NCBI RefSeq assembly: GCF_014529535.1
Contig: NW_023503313.1
Span: forward strand, 5,135,979-5,199,978
Direction of reading: 5' to 3'
Origin: Bradysia coprophila
Taxonomy: Eukaryota > Arthropoda > Insecta > Diptera > Sciaridae
Length of the DNA stretch: 64,000 bases
Shown here: positions 25,743-38,094 of the stretch, piece by piece
Numbering within the stretch: the stretch's first letter is position 1
Layout of the letters: each line of letters opens with the position of its first letter
Program-made: the position numbers and the translations under genes
Notes under the pieces: model-generated
What the model was told of the DNA's origin: nothing
Seen by the model: only the letters and a program-made list of their open reading frames with translations
Database searches by the model: none

Positions 25743-27530
25743 AAAAAAAACCATGTCCTAACTATATTACGAAAATTTTCGCTCCGCTCGGGATCTCGGG
25801 TTTCCGGAATCGTTATTCGATTTTCTGCATTTTTTAAACATTGAAATAGTTAAGCTTTAGCAAATATTGTTAGATTTACAATCTCATGATCTAGCAGAAG
25901 TTGAAAATGGATAAGTACGCCTTGATTAGGTTATTACTTAATGTTCAGTTCGTTTATATTAGTCAAAGCTTTCGGACGTTTCAAATAAACTCACTGCATT
26001 TTTCTAATCTTTGTATTCGTTATTGCTCCTGGAAACCTGCGAATCCAACAAATATACTTTTTCCTTCTGTAATCGCGTCATTTCTAAGGAACAAAATTCA
26101 AGCGTCTAGACATTTACTAGTCAATTCACCAAGTTTTTCACTCGTGTCGAAAATTTTAGATGCTTTCGATTCTTCTTCGATGCTACTACGAATAACTTTG
26201 AAAATAAACACAAATATTTAGGGCATCCAGCTCGTTTCACTGTTGTATTTATTCTGATTTTTAACAACCCCGGCCCACTCCGTCTACTTTCATTTTAAAG
26301 AGAATACTCGATCACCCGTAGAATTCACAACACTCCCATCTCTCGTTTTCGAATGAAGCTGGAAAACTACATATATGTCGATTCCACGGTGATGAAATCT
26401 CCCGCCGTAGTGAGCCATGCTGCCAACTAAACTTGTCAATGTCAGAACTCTGGGATTAGATACCATTGACAATTTTCGGATCTCCATACACGTCAGCCAA
26501 CGAATGCCAGGATACAACTTGTCCTGCCTAATCATTCTCGGCATTTACCTTGTTCGGCGGTCCAACCGATTCAATTGCGAACCAATAAATGACTGTGCAT
26601 ACGAACCAAGCTTGTCAATGTAAGATTTCTGACCATTGACAAACTTAGACAATTTCAGGTCATTCCATGTCGTTACAAGAACCAGTTCGCTGTGTCAATG
26701 ACTTTACAGAGGATTCCCATTTGGGTCATTCCATGTCAGTTAGGGTGGGTCGATTTTAACAACTTGAAAATCCACAGCCAGTGGCATGTGCAGCTTGCCA
26801 AAACTAATCAAACTGCATCATTACTTTTTCGTTTCCGAATACTTTTGAGTACCGCACAACTGTTTGAATGGGTTTGTTAGGCTACTCGTATTTCCTTTCA
26901 AAATTTTATAAACAATTTTCTTAAAAAAGCTTTGATAAGCCTTGCAGAGGCTGTAATAGACTGAAATAAACATAATACAACTTAATTTGAAAAAATCGGT
27001 TCAGTCGAAGTGAAAATATGTACATTTTCTATGTAATATTGGGAGTCTATGAACTTTAAACCACCATTTGTACGAAAGAATTCCACAAATGTGGTTAGTT
27101 CTTTCGGCTAGAGTAAAAATAGGTAAAAACGACAATGATGGATATTTTCAGAATGTTTCAGATTGGTTATCAACGATGTAATAGTTCTAGGAGATCGAAC
27201 TACTCTATTTCGTAGTAGATTCGGATGTTAGTATGAAATAGGTGATTAGTTTCGCTCTACTGTAGAATTGTGAAACTGAAGAAAAGTTCAGGTGTTTAAA
27301 TTTGTCAAGAATATTTGTAATCCCTGAATTACGTCATTATACAAAATCTTTCTTCGAATCGAAGTTTAAACGAATTTTTCGTCCTTCATTTATCGTCATG
27401 ATAGCACCTTCTTTACCCTCATGGGTGGTGAAAAGCGACGCCACTTCAGCAAGCAGTTTGAAGTGTCTTTCAGTGGCCTGGGAATAACATAGCACTTTTG
27501 TAAAGTCTGTACTATCGGTATTTTTAGCCC
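25743..27530. other. Gene-free stretch
   Basis: No open frame with a recognisable domain. 26240-26760 contains repeated 'TTGTCAATG' and 'GGTCATTCCATGTC' motifs (for example 26658 and 26717), suggesting old repeats. Nothing else can be supported. Confidence 0.4.
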
Positions 27531-30111
27531 CGTACGAAGTACTGGGGGCTTATAAGATTAATATGCCGTTTGTAACACGTCGAATTGGAAGCAGACAGTA
27601 AGGGCAAAGCATTTGGTCATGTTCATAGATGACGAATCCGCAATAAAAAACAAGGCATCAGAACAGTCGGAGCGTTTGCTGCGACTTAGCCCCGTACAAC
27701 CCGTAATCCTATTTCGTCCGCAACCATAATACGTCCGTAGCCCTAATAAGCCCGGAACCCTAATACGTCTACAACCCTCTAATGCGTCTGTTACCAAAAT
27801 GCAAGTCAAGTTGGGCATTGTCAAATTTACTGAAACTGTTCATTTTTTAAATTGCGCATAGCGCAATTACGAAAGCCCGTACGAAGTACCTTTCAAATAA
27901 AACCAACAATTTACGACATTATTTTAGAAACCCAAAAATTTTTGCCAACTTTCCATTGGGTATTTCATTACCTCTCAAATGAAACAAAAACTAGCAAAAT
28001 CGGTTGAGATTTACTCGATTTATGTGCAAAAAACACTTAGGGCCGAGTAGCGGCCTTAGTCCAAGGACCCAAATTTGAAACTTTTTTTGCCATCATTCTA
28101 TTCGGCATTCAATTATCTCTCAAATGAAACAAAAACTAGCAAAATCGGATGAGATTTACTCGATTTATGTGCAAAAAACACTTAGGGCCGAGTAGCGGCC
28201 TTAGTCCAAGGACCCAAATTTGAAACTTTTTTTGCCATCATTCTATTCAGCATTCAATTATCTCTCAAATGAAACAAAAACTAGCAAAATCGGATGAAAT
28301 TTACTCGATTTATGTGCAAAAAACACTTATGGCCGAGTAGCGGCCTTAGTCCAAGGGCCCAAATTTGAAACTTTTTTTGCCATCATTCTATTCGGCATTC
28401 AATTATCTCTCAAATGAAACAAAAACTAGCAAAATCGGATGAGATTTACTCGATTTATGTGCAAAAAACACTTAGGGCCGAGTAGCGGCCTTAGTGCAAG
28501 GGCCCAAATTTGAAACTTTTTTCGTCACGTTCTTTTCGGTATTGAATTACCTTCCATAAAAAACTAAAACTAGCAAAATCGGATGACATTTACTCGATTT
28601 ATGTGCAAAAAACACTTAGGGCCGAGTAGCGGCCTTAGTCTAAGGGCCTTCCATAAAAAACTAAATCTGGCAAAATCGGATGAGATTTACTCGATTTATG
28701 TGCAAAAAACACTTAGGGCCGAGTAACGACCTTTGAGCCCTCCCAACAAGCCCGCGTTGCATCTTACCCAAAAACGATGTTCAGCAACTTTGTTCTACTC
28801 GTCAATACCTTTCATTTGATATATCACAAGCAGCTATTGCGTGCGTATTCCGGTAGATATCGTCGAAAGACTGAAAAACACCAACAGGGCCCTAGCTCTG
28901 TAAGGGCCGACCCTACCATGCCCATTTTCGAACTTGACCTTACTTTTGTCGATACCAATCGGGGAAACGGACAGACGGACATTTTTTTTATTGCTGATTC
29001 GTCATCTATGAACATAGCCAAATGCTTTGCCCTTACTGTCTGCTTCCAATTCGACGTGTTACAAACGGCATATTAATCTTATAAGCCCCCAGTACTTCGT
29101 ACGGGGCTAAAAAAGTCCGTCCGTCCGTCTGTGACCCCTCTAGCTTGACCAAATCACAACCTTTTTTCAAAATTCTTTTTTTCCCCGATTGGTATCGACA
29201 AAAGTAAGGTCAAGTTCGAAAATGGGCATGGTAGGGTCGGCCCTTCCAGAGCTAGGGCCCTATAGGTGTTTTTCAGTCTTTCGACGATATCTACCGAAAT
29301 ACGCACGCAATAGCTGCTTGTGATATATCAAATGAAAGGTATTGACGAGTAGAACAAAGTTGCTGAACATTGTTTTTGGGTAAGATGCAACGAGGGCTTG
29401 TTGGGAGGGCTCAAAGGTCGTTACTCGGCCCTAAGTGTTTTTTGCACATAAATCGAGTAAATCTCATCCGATTTTGCTAGATTTAGTTTTTTATGGAAGG
29501 TAATTGAATACCGCAAAGAACGTGGCGAAAAAAGTTTCAAATTTGGGCCCTTGGACTAAGGCCACTACTCGGCCCTAAGTGTTTTTTGCACATAAATCGA
29601 GTAAATCTCATTCGATTTTGCTAGATTTAGTTTTTTATGGAAGGTAGTTGAATACCGAAAAGAACGTGGCGAAAAATGTTCTAAATTTGGGCCCTTGGAC
29701 TAAGTCCGCTACTCGGCCCTAAGTGTTTTTTGCACATAAATCGAGTAAATCTCATCCGATTTTGCTAATTTTTGTTTCATTTGAGAGGTAATTGAATACC
29801 CAATAGAAAGTTGGCAAAAAATTTCGGGTTTCTAAAATAATGTCGTAAATTGTTGGTTTTATTTGAGAGGTACTTCGTACGGGCTTTCGTAATTGCGCTA
29901 TGCGCAATTTAAAAAATGAACACTTTCAGTAAATTTGACCATGCCCAACTTGACTTGCATTTTGGTAACAGACGCATTAGAAGGTTGTAGACGTATTAGG
30001 GTTACGGGCGTATTACGGCTACGGACGTATTATGGTTACGGACGAAATAGGATTACGGGTCGTACGGGGCTAAGTCGCAGCAAACGCTCCGACTGTTCTG
30101 ATGCCTTGTTT
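27531..30111. mobile_element. Family F1 compound foldback: end, inverted unit, end', forward unit
   Basis: Four blocks. 27531-27650 is an F1 end module (+). 27650-28985 is an F1 body in minus orientation, starting with the complement of 'GATGCCTTGTTT'. 28985-29114 is the end module in minus orientation. 29115-30111 is a second body in plus orientation, starting at the (GTCC)n tract. The two bodies are long inverted repeats of each other about a centre at the end module. The minus body has about six tandem 144 bp units and the plus body about three. No intact gene. Confidence 0.85.
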
Positions 30112-30439
30112 ATATGAAGATGCCGTGGGACAAACTTGAACCATCTCCGAAATGGAACACTCTATATGTGTTAAGGAACCTTAGAGAGTATGTTGCTTCG
30201 GTATATAAGATTGAAAAATATGTTTTACCGGGAAATCTCAATATTTTTACGAGCGAAATTTGGTCGAATTTTGGTGGATACTGGTACATCGGATTTGGAT
30301 ACCTAGAATAAGACATTATTTGCACGCGAGACTGTACCACTTCAATCTTGAAACAAAACACAGCTTAATTAACGTCTGTTAACATATACGTATGTCCGGT
30401 GTCATTTCCTTTTTAAAGATGAACACTTACAGTTAATTT

Positions 30440-30609
30440 GCAATAATGTCAAGAACGCAACAAGATTACTGAAGCATTTTGATAACGGACGAATAAGGGT
30501 TACGGGCTTATTAGGGCTATGGACGCATAATGGTTTCGGGCAAAATAGGTTTACGGGTCATACGGGGTTCAGTCGCAGCAAACGCTCCGACTGTCCTAAT
30601 GCCTTGTTT
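30440..30609 (+). repeat. Diverged F1 terminal fragment
   Basis: 'AAACGCTCCGACTGTCC' and 'ATGCCTTGTTTTA', preceded by a (G)GGCTTATTAGGGCTA-like run, resemble the F1 right end but are clearly older than the copies at 21911 and 30111. Confidence 0.65.
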
Positions 30610-30837
30610 TAATTTTTATTTGTGTGCCAATTTGAACCTTCCTACAACTTAATTTTTTTCTTTCGTCGCGCAGTTTCAATTTTTACTTACTTAACAAACT
30701 TACTTATACGGTTGGAGCTTAACTTTTGGCAATCGTTATTATGATTTAAGAGCATAACGAGAATTTAAACCTTAAGTTAACCTAAAATTCAGATCTCACA
30801 GCAGCTGCAAAACTCAATCGACTCAACTAAAATAAAT

Positions 30838-30843
30838 TTTATT
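30838..30843 (-). promoter_or_regulatory. Polyadenylation signal of the LRMDA-like gene
   Basis: AATAAA on the minus strand, about 93 bp beyond the stop codon at 30936-30938. Confidence 0.6.
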
Positions 30844-30935
30844 TTCTTCAATATTTGTATAATTTTGTGAACACACATTGTACCAAGGAATCCTTATCAA
30901 GGATCATGTTTTGAACGAACGTAATTCCGTACACC

Positions 30936-33900
30936 TTATAAATCTTTGTTCGATATAAATCGATTTCCCTCAGATTGATCGCCAACATATTCGCAGCGAC
31001 ATTTTTTATAAACTCCTGAAACGAAATTCTTAATATAGAAAGAAAAGAACGGCATTGTGTGCATGTGCAACGGCAGTTTTCATTAATTTCAACAAGCAAA
31101 AATGGATCACAAAAAATAAGTCAGGATAGACATTGGATTGAGTTTAAATCATAAGAGACGAATGCAACGAACGATGCCGTCAGAAACATTTAGAAAACAC
31201 TTTCTCACAACTTTCGTATCGAATTTACACCATAAATAAAATTTGCATCACAGAAAACCCTTTTGATGCATATAAAGGTTAGGTAATAGAAACTAGGAAT
31301 AAAATCTTAATGAAAATATTTCGTAAGCAGTTTACCCGACTTACCTCTATGTTCACCAGCCGCTCGAAAACTGTCCGGTAACGGACTGTAGAGAACATTT
31401 CTCGATTTTGTAAAATTTTTGAAAATATTTTTCGGATCGAAAAATTTGAGGAATGGATTTTCTTCGATTGTTGACAATTCATCGGCATTTTGGCGTTCGA
31501 AAGACGACACTTTCGACGAATCTAAGAACTTTAGATTCGGCAGAGCACTAACGACGAAGTATCTGAAATTTAAATAAAATTATTCGAGCCAAAATACTCC
31601 ACGAACTTGTTAAGCTTACCTGTAATTTTGATAGTCACTTTTGGTAGCAAAAAATTCGTTAGGACAAGCAGGATTCCCCAACAGACTTAAATACGCAATG
31701 TTCGGCAAAAATGTTGATAATTTGATCAAAAGAATATTCAAATTTGTGATCTGAAAAGGTAAATTAATTTATCACAAAAATATAGCACAACAGTTGAAAA
31801 TATCTTTAGTCTATTTTTGAATAGTAAATGAGACCCGTAAAGTACACAGACAAAATCAGTTTATTTCACAAATTTCACGAATGGATCTATCTACAGTGAA
31901 ATGATTTTCTGTTGGCACTTTAAAATATATAGGATAGGGAAAAACAATTTTGAGCTCGATTTACTATTTTCAAAACATAGCTAACGCCGACCCGTACGAA
32001 ACACCTATTAGTATCAAAAGCCTTTACTGTGAAACTCTTCATTTCTTTTACTTCATTCTCTACTGAAAAGCTATTCGCCCTTTAAAATCACTTGCATTAA
32101 TGCATCATCCACTCTTTGCCTTGTTAGCATATACAAATAAATTGCCGGAGGCAATATAGACAGCCCCGTACGGAGTCAACTTCCATAAATTCCTATTTAA
32201 ACAGCTATATACCGCTATATTTAACTATATTTCACTGTAAATAAACATTTCACAGATGAATATGCTATTATATAGCTCTATATGCCTGTATATAGCTCAA
32301 TATAGGTGAATATAGATATATATAGATGTCCATATATGGAATGCCTGAAACACCCCACACACATAACAAATCATTTCCATGTTAACAGAAACACTCTAAG
32401 TACCATTTTTCCCAATATATATCACTTTTATTAAAATCCAATATGGCCACCGGCAGCCATTTTGTTAGGAGACCGGAAATTTTACCGACGCTTTACATAC
32501 CTTTAATACCTTTCAAACAAAAAAAATTCATGAAATTCGGTCAAAATTTACTCGAGATATTGACAAAATACTCCATGTTCACTGTACGGCCGAGTAGCCA
32601 GATAAGAGCTCACTCCAAGAGACCTAGCTCACGCTCCGGAGAACATAATTTCAAAAACTTTTTTTTTGTCGATCGGTATTGTAAATACCTTTTATTTGAC
32701 TTATCAGTTACAAGTGTAACGTTTGCATGTCCGGAGATATCTTCGAAAAACCATAAAGCACTTATTGGGCCACAGCTCGGGAAGGATCGATCCAAAATCA
32801 CTCATCTTCGAACTTAGCCTGTCTTTTGACATTACCAAACGGAAAAAAAAGAATTTTCAAAATCGGATGCGTTTTACTCAAGTTATCGTGCAGACGGACA
32901 GACGGACATTTTTGTTTTTCGCGGATTTGGCATCTCTAGACAACCACAATAGGTTTCCCCTTACTCAGGGAGTCCAATTCGACGTGTTACGGATGTATGC
33001 GTAAACGCATAAGACCCCAGTACTTCGTACGGGTCTAAAAATTGATGAGGTAAAATTTTGGAATTTTGGTTCAATTTGGCAGTTTGGCCTCTACAAAAAA
33101 GATCTATGGCTCATCTTCTGGCTGTATCACGGTAGTTTTACTGACTATTATCTCGTAAAACTATAAATAATAAAATTCGCTCGAAAAAACAGTATTTGGG
33201 GAACTTTAAAGTTCGAGGAGTGTCCAAAATTTGATGGGTTAAGATTTATTGTGAAAAATCAACTCCATTTCTATCTGGGACGGTGAGTATGGTCGAGTGG
33301 GGTGTCAATGGATAGGGCGAGAAGTAAGCTACAAAACTCTGGCTTAGAGCTTCCTGCTACTAGCTTTCCCAAACGCCCAGAGCACTTCAAAAATTTTGTT
33401 TTTCTCGAGGTTTTTCACTTGTTGTGGTGGCTGGGTGGACCGAACATCGGCGTTTGTTGGTCAATAATATTCAGCTCATTGACCTTCATAAACGTGCACA
33501 ATTTGATATTATTCACATTTCGCATGTTGGAGTAATTGATAAAAAACGATTTTCGCGACCACTTCGGAGAAAATTTTTCTGAGGGCCATGACAGTCCAAC
33601 AAAAATTTTTCGGGAAATTTCTTGAATCCCGATTCCATATAAGCTGTTCGAAGTTTTGGCGAAATGACTCTTAAATGTTTGTCGGTACATAAAAAAACGG
33701 AAATATTGAAAAGATACATCAGACGAATAACATCTCGACCTAGTCCATATCGACTATCATTTAGATGAAATCATGTTTCAATGAAAATTGATATCGAGAA
33801 GACTCGAAGGACAAAAGACTAAAATCCAATAAATTTCAAATTCCTGTTTATATTGACTTTACAGCGAGAACTGTGTAAAAATGTATATTAAATTCACCGT

Positions 33901-34281
33901 TTATATTCCAGATATCGATATTCAAATTGAATAAACGAATCAAAGTTATGAACGAAACGCATTGTGTATGAAGGTATAATGTCAACATATAATATCGGAC
34001 GAATGCTGTAACTTAAGCTACCGTAAACAAATATTTTCCCATCATCAAATTACCTTATTATTGTTTAACGATAGCGTTGTTATCGACTTTGTTTTCGGTA
34101 TTCGAATGTTATCACCGAGTTGATTATTATCAAGAATTAACTCATCCAATCGGGAAAAAAATTCGACTCCGTCCAATGAAGTTAATTGATTGAAGCTCAG
34201 GTCCATTTTACGAACACGACTGTGATATAAATTAACAACTGCATCTGGTAGTGTCGTTAATTCTTGATCCACAAAAATCAA
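30936..34281 (-). CDS. LRMDA: Leucine-rich melanocyte differentiation-associated (LRMDA/C10orf11) homologue, first exon missing
   Basis: Minus-strand exons: 34281-34054, 31750-31620, 31562-31345, 31015-30936, all with GT-AG borders and joining in frame to 218 residues. Leucine-rich repeats occupy the first exons: 'KMDLSFNQLTSLDGVEF', 'LDELILDNNQLGD', 'ITTLSLNNNK', then the cap 'IAYLSLLGNPACPNEF' and 'LPNLKFLDSSKV'. The C-terminal tail 'YVGDQSEGNRFISNKDL' followed by a stop matches the conserved end remembered for this family. The exon at 34281 begins at an acceptor (AATTTCAG), so at least one upstream exon with the ATG lies further right and was not found. The product is an LRR scaffold-type protein; human LRMDA is linked to melanocyte biology, but the insect role is unknown. 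Intron 34053-31751 (2.3 kb) contains an F2 element. Confidence 0.87.
31971..33041 (+). mobile_element. Family F2 element, single unit, inside an LRMDA intron
   Basis: Starts 'AACATAGCTAACGCCGACC' with 'GACCCGTACGAA' and ends 'TTCGTACGGGTCTAAAAA', giving short inverted termini. The body holds a run of TATA-rich 'GCTATATACCGCTATA' sequence, then a region parallel to F1: a (GGACAGAC)n-like tract near 32893 and an end module 'CAATTCGACGTGTTACG'. Non-coding in itself; it lies on the non-template side of the LRMDA intron. Confidence 0.8.
33042..34053. other. Remainder of the large LRMDA intron
   Basis: No domain or repeat family recognised. Confidence 0.4.
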
Positions 34282-34454
34282 CTGAAATTAACCAGAAGAT
34301 AAATAAAATTGAGTTAATAGCCGATTCATTGATTTTGTTCTCGTAAATTTAATGTCATTTCTTGTGCATAAAACCAGACTGGACGCAATAGCGAGGAGTT
34401 TGTATCGAAAAATTTATTTAGTATTTAATTGAATAGAATCGAATCCTTTATGCA

Positions 34455-34885
34455 GTGTATGTAGTGTTTGAAAGGTCTTCGTCTGAGTAACTGAAAACAA
34501 GCCTCACATAGTCTCTAGCCAACCTTAGTTACTGGTAGCAGGTTTTCAAAAAAAATAATATAAAATGGAAGTTGGGAGAAAGGAGTTAAAATCTATGGAA
34601 AATTTATGACAGGTCTGTGTTGATTGTTGATAATGGTGATCACCACGGACACAGACCTGTCATAGATTTTGACTCCCTTTACCCAACTTAATTTTAACAT
34701 TTTTCTAACAAATATTAGTTGATGTTTAACAAACATGCCCTGAAAGTAATTGACCTCAGCTCTCCAACGAACCCACTAACATCCAGATTTATCGATCTTC
34801 GAAAACCTGCTCCAGCAACCAAGGTTGGCTAGAGACCATGTGAGGTTCAGACGGTCTGAATCAGACCAAGACTTTTTAAAAGCTA
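34455..34885. mobile_element. Small foldback repeat
   Basis: Outer arms: 34495-34550 and the complement at 34800-34855 (around 'GCCAACCTTAGTTACTGG' and 'CCAAGGTTGGCTAGAGACC'). Inner arms: 'AAGTTGGGAGAAAGGAG' near 34568 and 'CTCCCTTTACCCAACTT' ending near 34689, plus 'GACAGGTCTGTGT' and its complement. The right flank (to about 34950) is related to 2500-2660. Confidence 0.7.
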
Positions 34886-35019
34886 TATATACATCCCGAA
34901 CGAAATGGACCCGATTTCGGTAAGTGGCTTTTCAAAAGAATGCCTCGCAGGAGATTCTGGGATTTTTTTTTCAGAAATTTTAATTTAGAGTCAATACGGT
35001 TAGAGGCAGTGAAATTTCA

Positions 35020-35130
35020 GCAATCGAAATTGTTTACACGTCTTTATACGGTTTTACCACTACCATGTGCGTGTGTGCGTGTAGCAGCTTCAACCGTATA
35101 GACAAGTATGTGTGGATCAGCTGAAAAACA
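35020..35130. repeat. Second copy of the 'ATACGGTTTTACCACTA' dispersed repeat
   Basis: Matches about 16300-16390, including 'GTAGCAGCTTCAACCGTAT'. It is followed by a 'CAGCTGAAAAACAGCTG' palindrome (about 35117-35133); a similar 'CAGCTGTTTTTCAGCTG' palindrome is at about 16279-16295. Confidence 0.75.
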
Positions 35131-37944
35131 GCTGAAGCAAATCAAATTGATGTTGAAACTTCATTGCCTCTAGCTGTAATCAATAAATCGCCATGTGCGG
35201 TGTACAGTGAACAGATGATTAATGATTTTCTTTAAATCATGTATGTTCCATGCTGTGTAGTTGTCGAACATCTCTTTTGGCCATTATAGTATACAACTTA
35301 CAACACTCATACTTTATCGTCAGATTGTTCTTAGGTCTTGTGATTTCATTTGACCTTTTTTGCATTCCTGATTTTAGAATTTTTACAAGTTGTGTATTTG
35401 CATGACTCAGAGTATTATCCACAAACAAAAACAAAAAAAATTATCATATAACAATGTGTTCGGATGCTTCGGATGGAGTTTGTACTTATGAACTTTAGTA
35501 CCGAAATTATAACTTTCGCTTTCACCACAACACTTTTAGTGTTTTCATAAGCTGATATAGAAGATTCTTACACGGAAAGTTCTTAAGCGTTTGCATTGGT
35601 GAAAATGATTCTCTTAATCGTCTAATAACAAAAACAAAAACAGATGAAGAGCATGGCATAACATTGTTAGAATGTAAATATTACGTGCGTTAACAAAGAT
35701 TGATACGTCGAAGATAAATGTTTTGTACATTTTGTTCTAGATGCATGTACAATGTGTGCAACACTTTTTTGGCTTCTCGCAACAATGTACCTCGCTGTTT
35801 ATCGGTTCTGTACATTTTATTGTCATTTTATACACAATTACATGGACTTTTGAAAAAGTAAACAAGATAACATTTGAATGTATAAAATTGTATTATAATA
35901 ACCTTTTCGTCCGCTTCATCGAATAAAACATTACTCCAAGCGACCCGATTCATAATTGATTAAACTTTTCACTTGATTTAGAATTACCAAAAAAACAAAA
36001 AACAAAACAAAACAATTTAACCGTACGAAGTCGATTGAGTTTATCTTCTCTAGTATTTCTTTGCCATTGTCACAGAAATTTGTACTTAACACAACGCTTC
36101 TCGACAATGTTCAAGCACTAAACATTTAGAACTGATAGTGCATGCAAATATACAGTTTTCCATTGTATTGTGAATTTGCCAAAGAGGGTAACGTAAGTGG
36201 GGAAATTTTTACTGTCGATTTTTGCACAAAAGACTAACGCAACACCACCGGTAAACGATTAATACGGAATTAAAGAATTACTACTGTAAGTAACGTGACA
36301 AACACAACTCAATAAACGTAGTCTATAAAGTGGCTCACAATGAAATTACGATTCAGGTTCAAATTCGAATCCATACTTTTCCGTCTCATTTACTTCGGAA
36401 TCGTTTCGTTAAAATTGATATTGATAGTGGTTCGTTTTTATAGGTGTTTCGTTTAAGATTCAACATTGGTTGATATTATTGAAATTTAACAAGAATTTTG
36501 TTATTGAGCTTCGTTCAAAATAGACAGTTTGTGTGAACGTTGGTTGATCTTTCATTCAAAACAAACAACAATTATAACCTTAACTTTCAACAACAAAAAT
36601 AAATTTTTCGTTTAAGTTTTTCGGAATCAGGTCGTTCGAACTATTAACAATACACGAGTGTGGGACTAGATCGCAATACTTAACTAGTTTCGGTGGTAGG
36701 CGCGCTTGGACATAGTTCCTAGTAGGGCTCGGAGCAGGTCAGATTTATCTGAACCTAAATTGAAAATGCCTGAACCCATTTCGACCTGAAATCTGATTAT
36801 GGTGATCAGGTTAGACCTGATCTGAAACCTGACTGGTTGACCTGAAAATTTATACGAAAAATCAAGGTCTTCTGACCTGATTGAAGCCAGGTTCAGGTCA
36901 GATCGGATTTATAAGCAGATATGTTTGCTGCACTGGGCAGTAAGAATATTTCCCTGTTATATCAGAGAATAAACGTCGCATATTAAAGCCGAAAAAACGA
37001 TAACGATCACCATGTGAACTGTGAGCGATTAGCTGGGACGTGGGGCATACAAAATAACGAACTACAAGTACTATAAGTCCCTCTAATTGTTATTATATCT
37101 TAAAATGCGGGGTGAATAGTTTTTATTATTTTATTGTAGAACTAAATGATTCAGTAATGTGAGTAATTGGAGAAACTTCTTTCTTCACATATTTCTTAGC
37201 TTGAAATGAACATGGAAACTGATAAATAAATAGAGTCAAACTTATGGGTTTCCCCGCAAAGAGCAATAAGTAATTCACAAGAATTCAATTATCCCATTAT
37301 CCCATTTCGGATATACTTTCCGATCCGTATATAACTTCATAACGAAAGTTTTTGTTACATTTTTCCGTGTTGATTCTTTTTTCTTTGAAATAAGTTGAGA
37401 GCTACAAACTGAATGGAACTATTGCCGTTGTCGTTAAAAATTTAAAAATTTCTCGTTCGAATCGTTACATTTAAAATGAATGTGCACATCAAACTACTTG
37501 AAACAGGGTCAGGAGACGCAGCTGTTGAAAGGTGCGATTGGATTAAATTAAAGATTTAAGACCACGGTTTTATAGAATGCTTCAAATATTTTTGATTATA
37601 TACCAAAGACATCATTGTCAGTGCCTATGATGTAGGTCATAGCTTTTTGCAGTCTAGTGAATCATAAAATGAAATGAAAGTTTCGCCAGATTTGATGTCA
37701 CATGCGGGTCTAGTGGTGAAGCGACCACTACGCTGGTATACATACCAACATTTGGAGTATGAAAACTCAAATGTTCGCTATTGAATGTGTAAACGTCTGG
37801 TTCTATATTGAAATGCCGTCATGTATCTCAATGTTGTTGGTTCGGCTATTCGATGTGTTGAGCAGACAGACCAATCATATGGCAACATCTGAAAATTCAG
37901 ATTTTAATTGAAAATAGTTCCCTCATATGACTTCGATGATCGAA
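35131..37944. other. Gene-free stretch with a CTGA-rich repeat
   Basis: No coding region recognised. 36730-36905 is a degenerate run of 'GACCTGA'/'TCAGGT' motifs in both orientations that could fold on itself. The unlocated first exon of the LRMDA-like gene may be in this interval, but no candidate was convincing. Confidence 0.4.
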
Positions 37945-38094
37945 CCTTTAAAAAAACGGGAAACGGTCAAAATGTCTACGCAAAAATATCTAACGAACAA
38001 AAACTCTAACGACGAATTATCTAAGTACAACAATGTCTGCACTATCGAAATATCTATGAACACAAACACTAATAACACATTCAGTTCTAACGTA

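Noticed and set aside
26440..26475. 'GGGATTAGATACCATTGAC' resembling the conserved GATTAGATACC motif of small-subunit rRNA
   Set aside because: Neighbouring sequence matches no other conserved rRNA block, so a mitochondrial or rRNA insertion is not supported.
28777..29076. Recurring 60-100 residue frames in F1 and F2 copies
   Set aside because: They start and stop at different places in each copy, show no domain, and arise on both strands; taken as repeat by-products.
35741..35926. Small open frame with hydrophobic residues
   Set aside because: No conserved motif, no initiation context or splice signals; chance frame in AT-rich DNA.
36356..36376. 'GGTTCAAATTCGAATCC' considered as a tRNA T-arm
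   Set aside because: Loop length is wrong and no D-arm or anticodon arm is nearby.
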